Assembly: GCA_004143945.1 (NCBI GenBank)
Contig: SEHB01000012.1
Coordinates: 62,001-126,000 of the forward strand
Length of the DNA stretch: 64,000 nt
From: Lysobacteraceae bacterium
GTDB taxonomy: Bacteria; Pseudomonadota; Gammaproteobacteria; Xanthomonadales; Rhodanobacteraceae
Reading direction: 5' to 3'
A program made the position numbers and the translations under genes. The notes under the pieces were generated by a model. That model did not search any database, was not told where the DNA came from, and was given only the letters and a program-made list of their open reading frames with translations. Positions 63,593-64,000 of the stretch are shown here, piece by piece; positions within the stretch are counted from its first letter, which is position 1; each line of letters begins with the position of its first letter.

Positions 63593-64000
63593 ATGGACGA
63601 ACGCGAATACCAGCGACGCAAGGACGCCTTCCAGGCGCTGCTCGACCTCGCGCCTGCCGCGCGCGAGCAGCGACTCGCGGCGATCGCGGCCACCGATGCG
63701 CAACTGGCCGATGCGTTGCGTCGGCAGCTGCGCGGCGCGGCGTCGACGCTGCCACTGCTCGACCGCGTCGGCGACGAGGCTGCGCTTCCCGAGATCGCCC
63801 ATTACCGCCTCGTGCGCGAGCTCGGCCGCGGCGGCATGGGCCGCGTCTGGCTGGCCGAGCGGCGCCTCGGCGATGCGGTGCAGCCGGTCGCGCTGAAGCG
63901 CATCCTGCATGGCGCCTGGACCACGGAAGACCGTCGCCGCTTCGAGCGCGAGCGGCGCATCCTCGCGGGCCTCGCACATCCGAACATCGCCGCGCTCGTC
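63593..64000 (+). CDS. Ser/Thr protein kinase (N-terminal part, cut by window edge)
   Basis: The frame from ATG 63593 runs off the right edge with 136 residues visible. A helical N-terminus (1-65) is followed by the kinase N-lobe: Y-R-L-V-R-E-L-G-R-G-G-M-G-R-V (about 71-85) is the Gly-rich loop, K102 in V-A-L-K the ATP-binding Lys, and E120 in F-E-R-E-R-R-I-L the alpha-C Glu region. L-A-H-P-N-I-A follows. GGAGGGG precedes the start. As in related loci, the kinase probably controls the ECF sigma factor encoded upstream, and would carry C-terminal repeats beyond the window. Confidence 0.9.
   Translation, partial: MDEREYQRRKDAFQALLDLAPAAREQRLAAIAATDAQLADALRRQLRGAASTLPLLDRVGDEAALPEIAHYRLVRELGRGGMGRVWLAERRLGDAVQPVALKRILHGAWTTEDRRRFERERRILAGLAHPNIAALV

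Overview
The window reads as chromosomal DNA of a GC-rich gammaproteobacterium, most likely of the order Lysobacterales (Xanthomonadales), close to the Rhodanobacteraceae/Lysobacteraceae. This is inferred from the strong G/C preference at third codon positions, TonB-dependent and Oar-like receptors, several ECF sigma/anti-sigma pairs, a SAM riboswitch ahead of metX-metB-hom, GTAG-headed palindromic repeats, GGGAAT-type heptad hairpins between genes, and secreted proteins ending in an F-x-D-x-F-E signature. I saw no rRNA, tRNA, CRISPR array, prophage or intact insertion sequence.

Layout. 1-693 holds an ECF sigma factor and a partial anti-sigma-like gene (minus). 0.8-10.7 kb is a macAB-like export operon (adaptor, ATPase, two permeases), a DUF885 lipoprotein, and a sigma-54 activator with its histidine kinase; a near-consensus sigma-54 promoter lies ahead of the adaptor, so the cluster probably regulates itself. 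10.7-12.2 kb is an SPFH/NfeD pair. 12.4-14.0 kb is gcvT-gcvH. 14.7-15.2 kb is a MetJ repressor core joined in frame to a histone-H1-like Lys/Ala tail, with tandem met boxes upstream. 15.4-17.7 kb (minus) is a yqjD-yqjE-yqjK-like envelope operon plus an AI-2E-family permease. 18.0-25.8 kb holds a TonB-like protein, a serine hydrolase, a lemA/M48-protease pair and a membrane-bound OmpR-type regulator with a TolB-like propeller. 26-32 kb holds a DUF1223 protein, an AraC regulator, a frameshifted TonB receptor and a sigma/anti-sigma pair. 32.4-34.0 kb is prfC (minus).

34.2-37.8 kb is the methionine branch operon metX-metB-hom. Its leader combines met boxes, a sigma-70 promoter and a SAM-I riboswitch ending in a candidate Shine-Dalgarno sequestering helix. 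With the MetJ-H1 protein at 14.7 kb, this suggests two SAM-sensing layers on one transcript.

37.8-41.7 kb (minus) is a sigma/anti-sigma/DUF4097 operon and GTP-dependent PEP carboxykinase. 42.2-45.3 kb is an Oar-like outer-membrane receptor. 45.6-49.3 kb is a TetR regulator divergent from fadE and a thioesterase, with a palindromic operator on the fadE promoter; etfA/etfB at 56.6-58.3 kb would take the electrons from fadE. The remainder holds a secreted protein of unknown function, S-formylglutathione hydrolase, a Nudix hydrolase, an MFS transporter, a MOSC protein, a GMC oxidoreductase, a secreted parallel-beta-helix protein, an ATP-grasp enzyme, two uncharacterised proteins, and an ECF sigma factor followed by a Ser/Thr kinase cut off by the right edge.

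The most unusual items are the MetJ-H1 fusion and its two-layer regulon, the sigma-54 self-regulated export operon, GTAG repeats whose TAG serves as the stop codon of neighbouring genes, a G-quadruplex-type repeat between lemA and the M48 gene, and the C-terminal F-x-D-x-F-E signature.
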